NCBI GenBank assembly: GCA_902770965.1
Contig: CACXUY010000029.1
Span: 1 to 41,992 of the forward strand
Source: an uncultured Lachnospiraceae bacterium
Lineage (GTDB): Bacteria > Bacillota > Clostridia > Lachnospirales > Lachnospiraceae
Direction: 5' to 3'
Length of the DNA stretch: 41,992 nt
In this document: piece after piece, positions 25,340 to 33,216 of the stretch
Layout of the letters: each line of letters opens with the position of its first letter
How positions within the stretch are numbered: position 1 is the first letter of the stretch
The notes under the pieces: model-generated
The model's input: only the letters and a program-made list of their open reading frames with translations
Databases searched by the model: none
What the model was told of the DNA's origin: nothing
Translations under genes and position numbers: made by a program

Positions 25340-26410
25340 CCTGAATGTATTCGCGCAGGCTATCGCGCAGACAACAACCAGGCCGATCACAACAGCGGCC
25401 TTTCCTGCCGGCGTAGGTCCTTTTCCGCTCGAAGCGAGACCGAAATTATGGGCGAAAGCAGCTCCCAGCAGCATGCCGGTCACCGCTGCCGCGCTGTCAG
25501 AATTCCCTTCGCCTGAGAGCACGAGCTGACGCAGAGGGCAGCCGCCGAGCAGCACGCAGCCAAAGCCCGCCAATAGCATACCAAGGGCATTCCACAATCC
25601 GTCCGTGTGGGCGACAGGCTGCCCACTGAGACCAAGAGCAAAATATGTCCCGGACGTGACAGCTGTCATAATAATATTTACGATCAGCGCGCTGACCAGA
25701 ACCGCCGCGAAGCCCATGATAAGACGCGTCTCACGGAAGAGCACCAGATCGCGGATACCGCCGACCATGCACAGGCGGGTGCGCTGAGCCAAGGCTCCCA
25801 CGGCAAGACCCGCGGCAAGGCTGATGGTCACCGCGGCATGCATCGCCCCTGGGCCTGCGCCTTCTTCGGAGAAACGCAGCAGGGAGGGTGCCAGCAACAA
25901 CAGCAGCAGTAAGGCTGTCACCGCGGCGGGCAGCATGGCTCCTTCCGCCTCCCCCAGACGGTATGTGCGCTTAAGTGAATAGCCCTTATTGAGGAAGAAA
26001 ATACCCGCCAGAATGCCTGCGACGAAACCGACGAGGCCGAAGACCGCGTTAAGATCACCGCCCGCGAGACGCAGTATCATGCGGAATGGGCAGCCAAGGA
26101 ACATCAGGCAGCCGATCATCACGAAGAAGCCCAGCGTCAGCCGGGTCATCGGGGAGCTGCCGCCTCTGGGATTATATTCCTTCTTCACCAGGGCAAATAT
26201 GAAGCTTCCTAGCACAATGCCGATGATCTCCGGCCTTACGTACTGCACTGCGCCCGCACTGTGGAGTCCCAGGCCGCCCGCCGTATCCCGGATGAAGCAT
26301 GCTATACAAAATCCCATGTTTTTAGGATTGCCAAAAAGCACCATCAACGCGCCGATAGCCCCTATCACAGCTCCTGCAATGATAATCCCTGTTCTCTCCC
26401 GTTTTTCCAT
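25328..26410 (-). CDS. yedE: YedE-type putative selenium transporter (YeeE/YedE family)
   Basis: A 360-residue membrane protein with about ten helices. Three conserved cysteine-containing motifs are visible: FLGCPFRMILRLAGGDLNA, TRLCMVGGIRDLVLFRET and LLGGCPLRQLVLSGEGNSD. These mark the YeeE/YedE fold, whose members import thiosulfate; the subgroup encoded with selD and TusA-like genes is believed to import a selenium compound. AGGAGG lies 8 nt before the ATG. It is first in the minus-strand selenium set; an A/T-rich stretch near 26535-26560 may contain its promoter. The final residues (RKHS) are encoded inside a tandem repeat unit, so the gene end has been reshaped by repeat insertion. Confidence 0.93.
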   Translation of the reverse strand: MEKRERTGIIIAGAVIGAIGALMVLFGNPKNMGFCIACFIRDTAGGLGLHSAGAVQYVRPEIIGIVLGSFIFALVKKEYNPRGGSSPMTRLTLGFFVMIGCLMFLGCPFRMILRLAGGDLNAVFGLVGFVAGILAGIFFLNKGYSLKRTYRLGEAEGAMLPAAVTALLLLLLLAPSLLRFSEEGAGPGAMHAAVTISLAAGLAVGALAQRTRLCMVGGIRDLVLFRETRLIMGFAAVLVSALIVNIIMTAVTSGTYFALGLSGQPVAHTDGLWNALGMLLAGFGCVLLGGCPLRQLVLSGEGNSDSAAAVTGMLLGAAFAHNFGLASSGKGPTPAGKAAVVIGLVVVCAIACANTFRKHS

Positions 26411-26888
26411 GTCGATTTCCTCCTAATAGAAGATCTGATCTACGCCTCTCCGCTTCTAACATATGTTTATTAAGAGCACACCTTATTTGAAGCCATTACG
26501 CGGCAGCAAAGTGAAATATAACATTGCTTTCACTCCATTATATAATATAATGAAAAAAATATCATTTGATTTTCCTCAGGACAACCGGTATGAGCACGGG
26601 CCCGCGCAGCGAGCGGAAAGTGCGAATACCGGTTAGCGTGGCGGGAGCGCGAAGCACGGAGCCACGCGGAGACTTATAAAGCAAACATCCATAGCACGCC
26701 TGTGCTGCCACAACGTATGAAAGTTGTGGCAGCATACAGGCGATGTATGGATGCATCCCTATATGGCCACCCGCTTCGCGGCAATGTAAGGTTGTGCCAA
26801 ACTTGGCATGTAGGTTTACCTCTGTTTTTAATGGCCGCCTGTGCAAGCCACAGGCATACGGCTTTATGGAGAAATAACGAGGCTCAAT
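26411..26888. other. Divergent intergenic region between yedE and the cysteine-desulfurase gene
   Basis: 478 bp without a gene; the minus-strand frame over 26562-27257 is a shadow of the plus-strand gene. The yedE side is A/T-rich with a TATAAT-like box at 26537-26542 (minus strand) but a poor -35. The middle (26583-26819) is a block of REP-like repeats described separately. A 7-bp hairpin, GCCTGTG/CACAGGC at 26837-26855, lies in the probable leader of the desulfurase gene. Confidence 0.5.
26583..26819. repeat. Composite cluster of REP-like palindromic modules
   Basis: Four modules lie side by side. AACCGGTAT...ATACCGGTT arms span 26583-26634. A GTGGCGGGAG...GAGCCACGCGGAGAC module (26638-26678) recurs at 30744-30784. 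The long hairpin element (26681-26789), with arms at 26697-26714 and 26723-26742 (CGCCTGT, CTGCCACAAC and complements), is an inverted copy of the 25.1-kb pair. A GGTTGTGCCAAACTTGGCAT module (26790-26819) recurs at 30791-30820. Confidence 0.85.
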
Positions 26889-28085
26889 ATGACCAGAATT
26901 TATCTTGACAATGCGGCGACCAGCTTTCCCAAGCCCCCGGGAGTGGCAGAGGCGGTTTATGACTATATGACAAGCTATGGCTGCAGCATCAACCGTGGGT
27001 GCTACAGTACAGCTTATCATATCGAAGAAATGGTGTACGAGACGAGGCTCCTGCTTTGCAGGTTTTTCGGCGGAAATGACCCTGCTGAGGTCGTGTTCAC
27101 GAAGAACGTCACTGAAAGCCTGAATATATTGATGAAAGGGCTGCTCAAGCCGGGAGACCACGTGCTCGTGTCCTCCATGGAGCACAATGCAGTCATGCGC
27201 CCGCTGAGGCAGCTCGAAAAGACCGGAGTTAGCTTCACGCGCATACCCTGTGACCATAACGGAAGGCTTCAGGCATCATCCGCGATGCCAACTGATGATG
27301 TTTTTCCGGAGTCACTGATCCGGTCAAACACCCGCGCTGTCATCATGACCCATGCAAGCAACGTGTGCGGCACAGTCCTTCCTATAGAAAAAACAGGCCG
27401 GTTCTGCAAGGAACACGGCCTGATCTTCATCGTGGATACCGCCCAGACAGCCGGCATCCTTGATATCGATATTGAAAAAATGTGCATAGACGCGCTTGCT
27501 TTTACCGGACATAAAGGGCTGCTTGGTCCTCAGGGCATCGGCGGCTTCATATTGAATCGTCGCCTTGCCGAACAGCTGGAGCCCCTGCTGTCCGGGGGCA
27601 CCGGAAGCGTCAGCCACACCGAAGAGCTGCCGCGGACCATGCCTGACCGTTTCGAGGCAGGAACCCCTAATCTCCCCGGCATCGCCGGGCTGAACTCATC
27701 CTTGAAATGGCTCAAGGAAAGGGGCACAGCCTCGCTTTATGAACATGAACTCCTGCTGACACGGCATTTTCTCGATGCAATCCGTCCCCTTGAAGACCAA
27801 GGGCTGCTGCGGATCATCGGAATCGAACCGGTTAAGCAATTATTTCTCCCTGATCGCGTCGGCGTGGTCTCAGTGCAGACATTAAAGCATGATCTTTCCG
27901 AAATCGCGTATCAGCTCGACAGCCAATACGGAATACAGACCCGCGTCGGACTTCATTGCGCACCCTCGGCACACAAAACGCTGGGCACATATCCCACCGG
28001 AACTATCAGGTTCTCCTTCGGATGGGCAAATACATTTGACGAGTGCGATGCCGCGGCGCAAGCCCTCGCCGAACTGTGCAATTAG
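26889..28085 (+). CDS. Cysteine desulfurase-like class V aminotransferase (TIGR01977 type)
   Basis: A 398-residue PLP enzyme starting MTRIYLDNAATSFPKPPGV. It has SMEHNAVMRPL, the PLP-binding HASNVCGTVLP and DTAQTAGILDID, the Schiff-base lysine in FTGHKGLLGPQG, and the mobile-loop cysteine in RVGLHCAPSAHKTLG followed by TGTIRFSFG. This pattern fits the selD-associated desulfurase subgroup (as in the Enterococcus EF2568/EF2567 pair). It would release sulfur or selenium from cysteine/selenocysteine as persulfide for the TusA-like carrier and SelD. The start at 26889 is set by GAGG 6 nt upstream; earlier in-frame codons lie in a hairpin. It is divergent from yedE and its stop overlaps that of the converging oxidoreductase gene by three bases. 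Confidence 0.92.
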   Translation: MTRIYLDNAATSFPKPPGVAEAVYDYMTSYGCSINRGCYSTAYHIEEMVYETRLLLCRFFGGNDPAEVVFTKNVTESLNILMKGLLKPGDHVLVSSMEHNAVMRPLRQLEKTGVSFTRIPCDHNGRLQASSAMPTDDVFPESLIRSNTRAVIMTHASNVCGTVLPIEKTGRFCKEHGLIFIVDTAQTAGILDIDIEKMCIDALAFTGHKGLLGPQGIGGFILNRRLAEQLEPLLSGGTGSVSHTEELPRTMPDRFEAGTPNLPGIAGLNSSLKWLKERGTASLYEHELLLTRHFLDAIRPLEDQGLLRIIGIEPVKQLFLPDRVGVVSVQTLKHDLSEIAYQLDSQYGIQTRVGLHCAPSAHKTLGTYPTGTIRFSFGWANTFDECDAAAQALAELCN

Positions 28086-29239
28086 CTGCCTGTACCCATT
28101 TCGCGGTATAGCTCCCCTAATTTCTCGCTTTCGGGAAGAAAGACGCAGTTCTTATGCTTCGTCGCATGTATCCTGTAGCAGCTGTTGCAGTGAAGGCAGC
28201 GGCTTTCACTCTGCCTGCCACTCTTAAGCTTCGGAATGAGATCCGGTTCAGTTATGAAGGGGCGGCTCATCGCTACCATATCTATGCCGCTGTCTATGAC
28301 CTCCTCCATATCCTCCAAGGAAGCGATACCGCCAACCAGAATGACCGGTATATCCACGGCCGACTTGACCAAAATGGCCTGTCTCAGGAAATATTTCCTG
28401 TCATTCCTGTCACGGCAGAAAAAATCCGCGCCGGACAGCTCAATCCCGTCCACGCCGCAAGCTTCAAGCATTTTCGCGTAACTGACAAGATGGCTGTCGT
28501 ACCTGGCAGCAGGACCGCAACTGACAAGATCGCTGTCATTCCCGGCAGCATTACCGCTGTTGCTTGAAAGCGCCGAACGCTCTGGGGCAGCTGTCTGTTC
28601 CCTGGCAAGGCAGCTTTCGTCGTTCGCGTTCATCTTGATGAGAATTCCAAAATCCGCGGGACAGCTCCCCTTTATCGCATCGATGATCTCTTTCACCAGC
28701 CGGAAACGATTCTCATCGCTGCCGCCGTACTCATCCGCGCGATGATTCACTGTGTCATCGAGCACGTTTGACAGAAGATAACCATGGGCGAGGTGCACCT
28801 GTACCCCATCGAAGCCTGCCTTCGCGAGCCTCCCGGCCGCCGAAGCGAACTGCTCCGCCACTTCGCCAAGCTCTTCCTTCGTGGCCTTGTTGATGTCGAA
28901 AGGTTCTTTCCATGCTTTGAGTCCGCCGTGAGACAGCTGACCATAGAGCAGCGAGCCATAGTAATAGGCCGTGTCAGCCATAACCTTTGCCCGGGGGATG
29001 AAACGATCATCGCTCATCAACGGCTGGTTAAAGGCCGTCTTATAACGTTCGCTCACCCCGAAATGCCCCGTTATGATCAGCCCGACATCATTCCACGCAA
29101 GCTCCTCGTACAGATCCTGCTGCTCCTCCGTCAGCATTCCGTCCGGATCTGAGAGATGGTCATTGGTGGCGCTCCTGACAAAACGGTTCTTTGACACCTT
29201 CGAGCCCAGCTTAAATTCCCTGAACAAATCTTCTTTCAT
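28082..29239 (-). CDS. NADH:flavin oxidoreductase (old yellow enzyme family), barrel only
   Basis: About 385 residues from ATG 29239 (upstream in-frame codons lie in tandem repeats). Features of the OYE TIM barrel: LFREFKLGSKVSKNRFVRSA, GLIITGHFGVS, GQLSHGG, FDGVQVHLAHGYLLSNVLDD with NHRADEYGGSDENRF, and VGGIASLEDME. It ends with a cysteine cluster (CLHCNSCYRIHATKHKNC) that could hold an Fe-S centre, but lacks the second FAD/NAD domain of the large 2,4-dienoyl-CoA-reductase-type enzymes. After IKMNANDE it has an insertion of about 40 low-complexity residues, part of which comes from a 39-bp tandem duplication. It probably reduces an enone or similar electrophile with FMN. It is downstream of lysC, only repeats intervening. 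Confidence 0.9.
   Translation of the reverse strand: MKEDLFREFKLGSKVSKNRFVRSATNDHLSDPDGMLTEEQQDLYEELAWNDVGLIITGHFGVSERYKTAFNQPLMSDDRFIPRAKVMADTAYYYGSLLYGQLSHGGLKAWKEPFDINKATKEELGEVAEQFASAAGRLAKAGFDGVQVHLAHGYLLSNVLDDTVNHRADEYGGSDENRFRLVKEIIDAIKGSCPADFGILIKMNANDESCLAREQTAAPERSALSSNSGNAAGNDSDLVSCGPAARYDSHLVSYAKMLEACGVDGIELSGADFFCRDRNDRKYFLRQAILVKSAVDIPVILVGGIASLEDMEEVIDSGIDMVAMSRPFITEPDLIPKLKSGRQSESRCLHCNSCYRIHATKHKNCVFLPESEKLGELYREMGTGS
28480..28557. repeat. 39-bp in-frame tandem duplication inside the oxidoreductase gene
   Basis: Two copies starting AACTGACAAGAT (28480-28518 and 28519-28557) differ at several positions. They encode two related 13-residue segments within an insertion absent from ordinary family members; the reading frame is kept. 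Confidence 0.8.
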
Positions 29240-29248
29240 ATCTTTTCT

Positions 29249-29378
29249 CTTCAGCCGCGCGGTGACGTATAGACTTACAGCTGCGCGGCGGCAATTATAT
29301 TTGCAACTGCACGCTGACAATTATATTTACAGCTTCGTGGCGGCAATTATATTTACAGCTGCGCGGTGACAAATATGT
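29249..29378. repeat. 26-bp tandem repeat, five copies, derived from the 3' end of lysC
   Basis: Units begin at 29249, 29275, 29301, 29327 and 29353 with no spacer; a typical unit starts TTACAGCTGCGCGG and ends CAATTATAT. The last unit lies within the end of lysC, encoding its final residues (VTAQL) and stop. The others fill nearly all of the 113-bp gap to the oxidoreductase gene, so the spacer seems to have grown by repeated duplication of the lysC tail. Confidence 0.9.
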
Positions 29379-30672
29379 CGTATATCGCCCTGATCGCGGT
29401 CTCGAAGTCCTCATTTGCCACTCCGATGATGATGTTCAGCTCGGATGAACCCTGATCGATCATGCGGATGTTCACCCTGGCGTGCGCGAGAGCCGAGAAT
29501 ATCCTGGCAGCGGTTCCCTGCACGGATTTCATGCCCCTTCCAACGACGGCGACAAGAGCCAGATCAGATTCGATCTCAACTGTGTCAGGCTGAGAGAGAC
29601 GGTGGATCGCCGAGACGACCCTCTGCTCCTTGTGGATGAATTCGCTCTCATGAACCACCACGGTCATGGTGTCGATACCTGAAGGCATATGCTCAAAGGA
29701 GATGTCATTCTCCTCAAATGCCTGAAGGACCTTGCGTCCAAAGCCGATCTCGGAATTCATCAATGCCTTTGCGATGAGGACGGCGCAGAATCCCTTCTTG
29801 CCCGCAACGCCCGTAATAGTGTATTTCGGCTTCGTCGCCGTGCTCTCCACTATCCAGGTGCCCTCGTCTTCAGGCTTGTTGGTGTTGCGGATGTTGATCG
29901 GTATGCCGCGTGAACGGACAGGGAAAATGGCATCCTCATGCAGCACGGTAGCTCCCATATATGAAAGCTCGCGAAGCTCGCGGTAAGTGATGGTGTGAAT
30001 GGCGGCCGGATCCTTCACGATCCTGGGATCCGCCACCAGGAAGCCGGACACATCCGTCCAGTTCTCATAGATGTCCACTCTGGCGGCGCTTGCCACTATA
30101 GAACCTGTGATATCCGATCCGCCCCTTGAAAATGTCTTGACCTTGCCGTCCTTGCCCTGTCCGTAGAAGCCCGGAACCACGGCGCGCGGGGTCTGCGCGA
30201 GCTTTGCCGAGAGCACCTTATCTGTCTTGTAGCTGTTGAGATAGCCCTCATCGTTGAAGAAGATAACTTCAAAAGGATCGATGAATTCAAAGCCAAGGTA
30301 TTTCGCCATGATCTTACCGTTCAGGTACTCTCCGCGCGAGGCTGCGTAGTCCCTGGCAGGCTCGTTTTTCATGACCCTTTCAATCTCCGCGAATTCATCA
30401 TCAAGACTGATATCCAGCTCCAGCCCCTGTATGATCTCATCATACCTGGCTTTTATGGCAGCGAGCTGTCCGTCAATCGACTCACCCTCATCGGCCATAC
30501 GGAAAAGCTCCAGCAGCATGTCAGTCACCTTGGTGTCTCCGTCAAAACGCTTGCCGGGGGCGCTGGGAACGACATAGACCCTGTCTTCATCTGCCCGTAT
30601 TATATCGCCGACCTTTTTGAATTGACCGGCATCGGCCAAGGAGCTTCCTCCGAATTTTACGACCTTTTTCAT
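29353..30672 (-). CDS. lysC: Aspartate kinase
   Basis: Phosphorylates aspartate at the start of the lysine, threonine, methionine and diaminopimelate pathways. The 439-residue protein begins KKVVKFGGSSLADAGQF (the KFGGTS-type ATP/aspartate motif), has FSRGGSDITGS for substrate binding and VADPRIVKDPAAI. The C-terminal third carries two ACT domains (ITGVAGKKGFCAVLIAKAL and ALVAVVGRGMKSVQGTAARI), normally sites of feedback inhibition. AAAGGAT lies about 9 nt before the ATG. Upstream, REP-like elements separate it from the amino-acid transporter ATPase gene; I saw no lysine riboswitch in that 158-bp gap. The C-terminal codons belong to a 26-bp tandem repeat. Confidence 0.95.
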   Translation of the reverse strand: MKKVVKFGGSSLADAGQFKKVGDIIRADEDRVYVVPSAPGKRFDGDTKVTDMLLELFRMADEGESIDGQLAAIKARYDEIIQGLELDISLDDEFAEIERVMKNEPARDYAASRGEYLNGKIMAKYLGFEFIDPFEVIFFNDEGYLNSYKTDKVLSAKLAQTPRAVVPGFYGQGKDGKVKTFSRGGSDITGSIVASAARVDIYENWTDVSGFLVADPRIVKDPAAIHTITYRELRELSYMGATVLHEDAIFPVRSRGIPINIRNTNKPEDEGTWIVESTATKPKYTITGVAGKKGFCAVLIAKALMNSEIGFGRKVLQAFEENDISFEHMPSGIDTMTVVVHESEFIHKEQRVVSAIHRLSQPDTVEIESDLALVAVVGRGMKSVQGTAARIFSALAHARVNIRMIDQGSSELNIIIGVANEDFETAIRAIYDIFVTAQL

Positions 30673-30706
30673 CTTATTATTATCCTTTCATGATTTATGA
30701 GCAACT

Positions 30707-30820
30707 GTTCAGCGCCTCAGACCCGGAATGCTGCGCATCCCTCGTGGCGGGAGTGCGAAGCACGGAGCCACGCGGAGACTTATATAGTATGGTTGTGCCA
30801 AGCTTGGCATGTAGGTTTAC
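30707..30820. repeat. Composite REP-like element between the ABC ATPase gene and lysC
   Basis: Begins GTTCAGCGCCTCAGACC and continues with a GGAATGC-TGC-GCATCC palindrome shared with copies at 33131 and 37876. A GTGGCGGGAG...GAGCCACGCGGAGAC module (30744-30784) and a module with the perfect palindrome TGCCAAGCTTGGCA (30796-30809) follow; the latter two also occur at 26.6-26.8 kb. Confidence 0.85.
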
Positions 30821-30830
30821 ATTATAAGCT

Positions 30831-31613
30831 TCATCTCACAGCCTCGAACTCAAACATATGCAGGAAATTCTTCGCCCTCTCAGTGCCGGGCTCGGTGAAG
30901 AACCGCTCAGGGGGAAGGTCTTCAAGCACATGTCCCTCATCGAGGAAAATGACCCTGTCGGCTATGGCCCTGGCAAATTGCATCTCATGCGTGACGATCA
31001 GCATCGTCCTTCCCTGGCGGGCGAGCTGCAAAATGACGTCAAGCACCTCGCGGACCATCTCGGGGTCAAGAGCCGCGGTCACTTCGTCGAACAGCATGAC
31101 CTCCGGATGGAGAATAAGCGCCCGTACTATGGCCACCCTCTGCTTCTGCCCTCCCGAAAGCTCACGGGGATAGGACCCTGCCTTGCCCTCCAGACCTACA
31201 CGCTTCAGAAGGCTTATCGCCTCTTCCTCAGCTTCCCTCCGAGGGCGCTTCTGTACCTTCTGCGGCGCGAGCGTTATGTTGTCAAGAACAGTCAGATGAG
31301 GGAAAAGGTCATAGCTTTGGAACACCATGCCTATCTTCTGCCTGATAGCTGTCAGGTTTTTCCCGTCTTTTTCTATCTTTTGGCCGTCAAGCAGAACCTC
31401 GCCGCCCTGTATGGGTTCAAGCGCGTTTATGCAGCGCAAAAGCGTGCTCTTGCCGCAGCCGCTCGGACCTACTATCACGACCACTTCTCCCTGACGGACG
31501 TCCAGATCGATACCATCGAGCACGGTTTTTCCGTCAAAGCTTTTCACCAGCCCTCTTACGCTGAGAAGGACAGGTGCCTCGGTCATATTTTCTTTATTAT
31601 CTGTAATATCCAT
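30831..31613 (-). CDS. Polar amino acid ABC transporter ATP-binding protein
   Basis: A 260-residue ATPase of the GlnQ/HisP/ArtP group: Walker A GPSGCGKST, Q-loop KIGMVFQSYDLFPHLTVLDN, signature LSGGQKQRVAIVRAL, Walker B EVMLFDEVTAALDPE and H-loop IVTHEM. The FQ-x-YDLFPHLTVLDNI stretch is typical of amino-acid importers. It powers uptake through the two permeases encoded just upstream in the transcript. AAGGA lies near the ATG, after a 148-bp gap that holds no recognised feature. The Walker B has DEV where DEP is usual. Substrate is not predictable beyond polar amino acids, cystine included. Confidence 0.94.
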   Translation of the reverse strand: MDITDNKENMTEAPVLLSVRGLVKSFDGKTVLDGIDLDVRQGEVVVIVGPSGCGKSTLLRCINALEPIQGGEVLLDGQKIEKDGKNLTAIRQKIGMVFQSYDLFPHLTVLDNITLAPQKVQKRPRREAEEEAISLLKRVGLEGKAGSYPRELSGGQKQRVAIVRALILHPEVMLFDEVTAALDPEMVREVLDVILQLARQGRTMLIVTHEMQFARAIADRVIFLDEGHVLEDLPPERFFTEPGTERAKNFLHMFEFEAVR

Positions 31614-31761
31614 CCTACGATCAGTCCTTCCACTCTAATCCAACTGCCTGCGGTTCCCACTTTATCTGCCAGGACGCGCTGTCCGGCATACCGTGCTGCC
31701 TGATCAGCCATCTGTCTTCACGATGCCATAAGCTAAGCTAATTCCGCCCGGCGTCACTCGC

Positions 31762-32439
31762 CTAATCCTTCCATTTCTTTTCGAGTCTTCTCGCCAGCAT
31801 GCTTATAGGCCAGCATACTATGAAATACAACAGAAAGACCGTGAGATATATGCCGAAGGCGGCGTTCGGGCTGGCCATGCGGTTAGCCTCGATGATCTGC
31901 TGCGCGACCTTGAGCACCTCGACGACTCCGATCATCAGCACTAGGGAAGTGGTCTTTATCATGCGTGTTATCAGATTGATGGACAATGGTATCAGGCGGC
32001 GTACAGTCTGTGGTATGATGACATAGGCAAAGGTCTGTGAGCGGCTAAGCCCTAATGCCTCGCTGCTCTCGTACTGGTGCTTGGGGATGGATATAAGCGC
32101 GCCCCTGACGAGGTCGCTCATCTCGGCCGTCCCCCAGAGCGAGAATACTATGATAGATGAAAGCTCGCCCGACAGGTTCCAGCCGAAGGCCCCGGTAGTG
32201 CCGAAAAAGACCAGGAACAGCAGCACCATCTGAGGCATGATCCGTATAAACTCAAGATATACGCGAAGCACCGCCCTGACCACAGGGTTCTTCTTCGTCA
32301 TAAGCACTCCGAGCAATATGCCCAGAGGCATGCTGATGGCCACCGCGATCAGGCTTATGCGCATCGCGGTCCACAGGCCTGACAGCAGCCGCTGCATGTT
32401 CTTGCCCTTCAAAAGCACATTAAGCCCCAAATCCGGCAT
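31762..32439 (-). CDS. Amino acid ABC transporter permease (HisM/GlnP type), second
   Basis: 225 residues with about five membrane helices and the cytoplasmic EAA loop SSEALGLSRSQTFAYVIIPQ, which contacts the ATPase. The early segment LLSGLWTAMRISLIAVAISM matches the His/Glu/Gln/Arg permease TIGR01726 start. Its ATG overlaps the end of the other permease gene by 20 bp, with AGGAGG 7 nt upstream, so the two are translationally coupled and probably form a heterodimer. Co-transcribed with the binding protein and ATPase genes. Confidence 0.93.
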   Translation of the reverse strand: MPDLGLNVLLKGKNMQRLLSGLWTAMRISLIAVAISMPLGILLGVLMTKKNPVVRAVLRVYLEFIRIMPQMVLLFLVFFGTTGAFGWNLSGELSSIIVFSLWGTAEMSDLVRGALISIPKHQYESSEALGLSRSQTFAYVIIPQTVRRLIPLSINLITRMIKTTSLVLMIGVVEVLKVAQQIIEANRMASPNAAFGIYLTVFLLYFIVCWPISMLARRLEKKWKD

Positions 32440-33079
32440 AGCGCAGCCTCCTTTCCAGCAGACTGCCCAGGATGGATATCGGCAGAAGGATGATCAGGTA
32501 GAAAACCACCAGCAGGAAAAGGCTCTCCGTCGTCCTGTAATAGAGACCGATCAGATCCTTCGCGGTGAACATGAGATCCATGATGCTGACGGCGGAAAAA
32601 ATGCTGGTCTCCTTCATCAGGAAAATGACGTTCGCCATGAGCGCCGGCACGCTGATGGACAGTGCCTGCGGAAATATGACGTATCTCATGACCTGTAAAC
32701 GGCTCATGCCCAGGCTCTCGGCGCTTTCCGACTGTATCGGCGGAATAGCCTCAAGACCGCTCCGAAATGCTTCGCACATATAGCTGCCGCCAAGGAACGC
32801 CAGGCCGGATATGCCGCAGAAGACAGGGTTGGTGGAAATGCCGATCTTCGGCAGCCCATAATATATGAAGAAAAGCTGCACAAGAAGCGGCGTATTCCTG
32901 CTAAGTTCAATGTAAAAAGACACTAGCGTCTTAAGCACCGGAATCCGATAGTACAGAACTACGGCACAGGCGATGCCCACCGCTATGGCTATAGCGATCC
33001 CCGTCAGGCCCAGTCTGACTGTGAGGAACGCTGCCTCACGAAAAAGGGGCATATATTCCGCTATTACAGTCCAGTCCAT
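32420..33079 (-). CDS. Amino acid ABC transporter permease (HisQ/GlnP type), first
   Basis: 219 residues with about five membrane helices; N-terminal MPLFREAAFLTVRLGLTGIA, then IELSRNTPLLVQLFFIYYGL, a conserved stretch of polar amino acid permeases, and the EAA loop AESLGMSRLQVMRYVIFPQ. GAGGAGG lies 6 nt before the ATG. The 137-bp gap to the upstream binding-protein gene is largely a REP-like palindrome, which may allow more binding protein than permease to be made. It overlaps the second permease gene. Confidence 0.93.
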   Translation of the reverse strand: MDWTVIAEYMPLFREAAFLTVRLGLTGIAIAIAVGIACAVVLYYRIPVLKTLVSFYIELSRNTPLLVQLFFIYYGLPKIGISTNPVFCGISGLAFLGGSYMCEAFRSGLEAIPPIQSESAESLGMSRLQVMRYVIFPQALSISVPALMANVIFLMKETSIFSAVSIMDLMFTAKDLIGLYYRTTESLFLLVVFYLIILLPISILGSLLERRLRYAGFGA

Positions 33080-33130
33080 ATTCCCCTCCTCTCGTGATCC
33101 AAGACTATATTATATATATATTACGTAACT

Positions 33131-33195
33131 ACGCAGCACCCCTGACTCGGGATGCTGCACATCCCTCGTTGCGGACGGTCAGAGGCGTTGAATCA
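33131..33195. repeat. REP-like palindrome between binding-protein and permease genes
   Basis: CCTGACTCGGGATGCTGCAC then ATCCCTCGTT, with flanking CAGCAC...GGTCAGAGGCGTTGA. The core GGGATG...CATCCC can form a hairpin. It matches 37876-37939 closely and the first part of 30707-30820. Confidence 0.85.
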
Positions 33196-33216
33196 TTACT
33201 GCCATGCGTGATCAGG

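Noticed and set aside
26562-27257. 231-codon minus-strand open frame
   Set aside because: It is antisense to the 5' part of the cysteine desulfurase gene and runs through palindromic repeats.
30673-30830. Lysine riboswitch upstream of lysC
   Set aside because: The gap is short and filled with REP-like modules found at other loci; no lysine-riboswitch features were seen.
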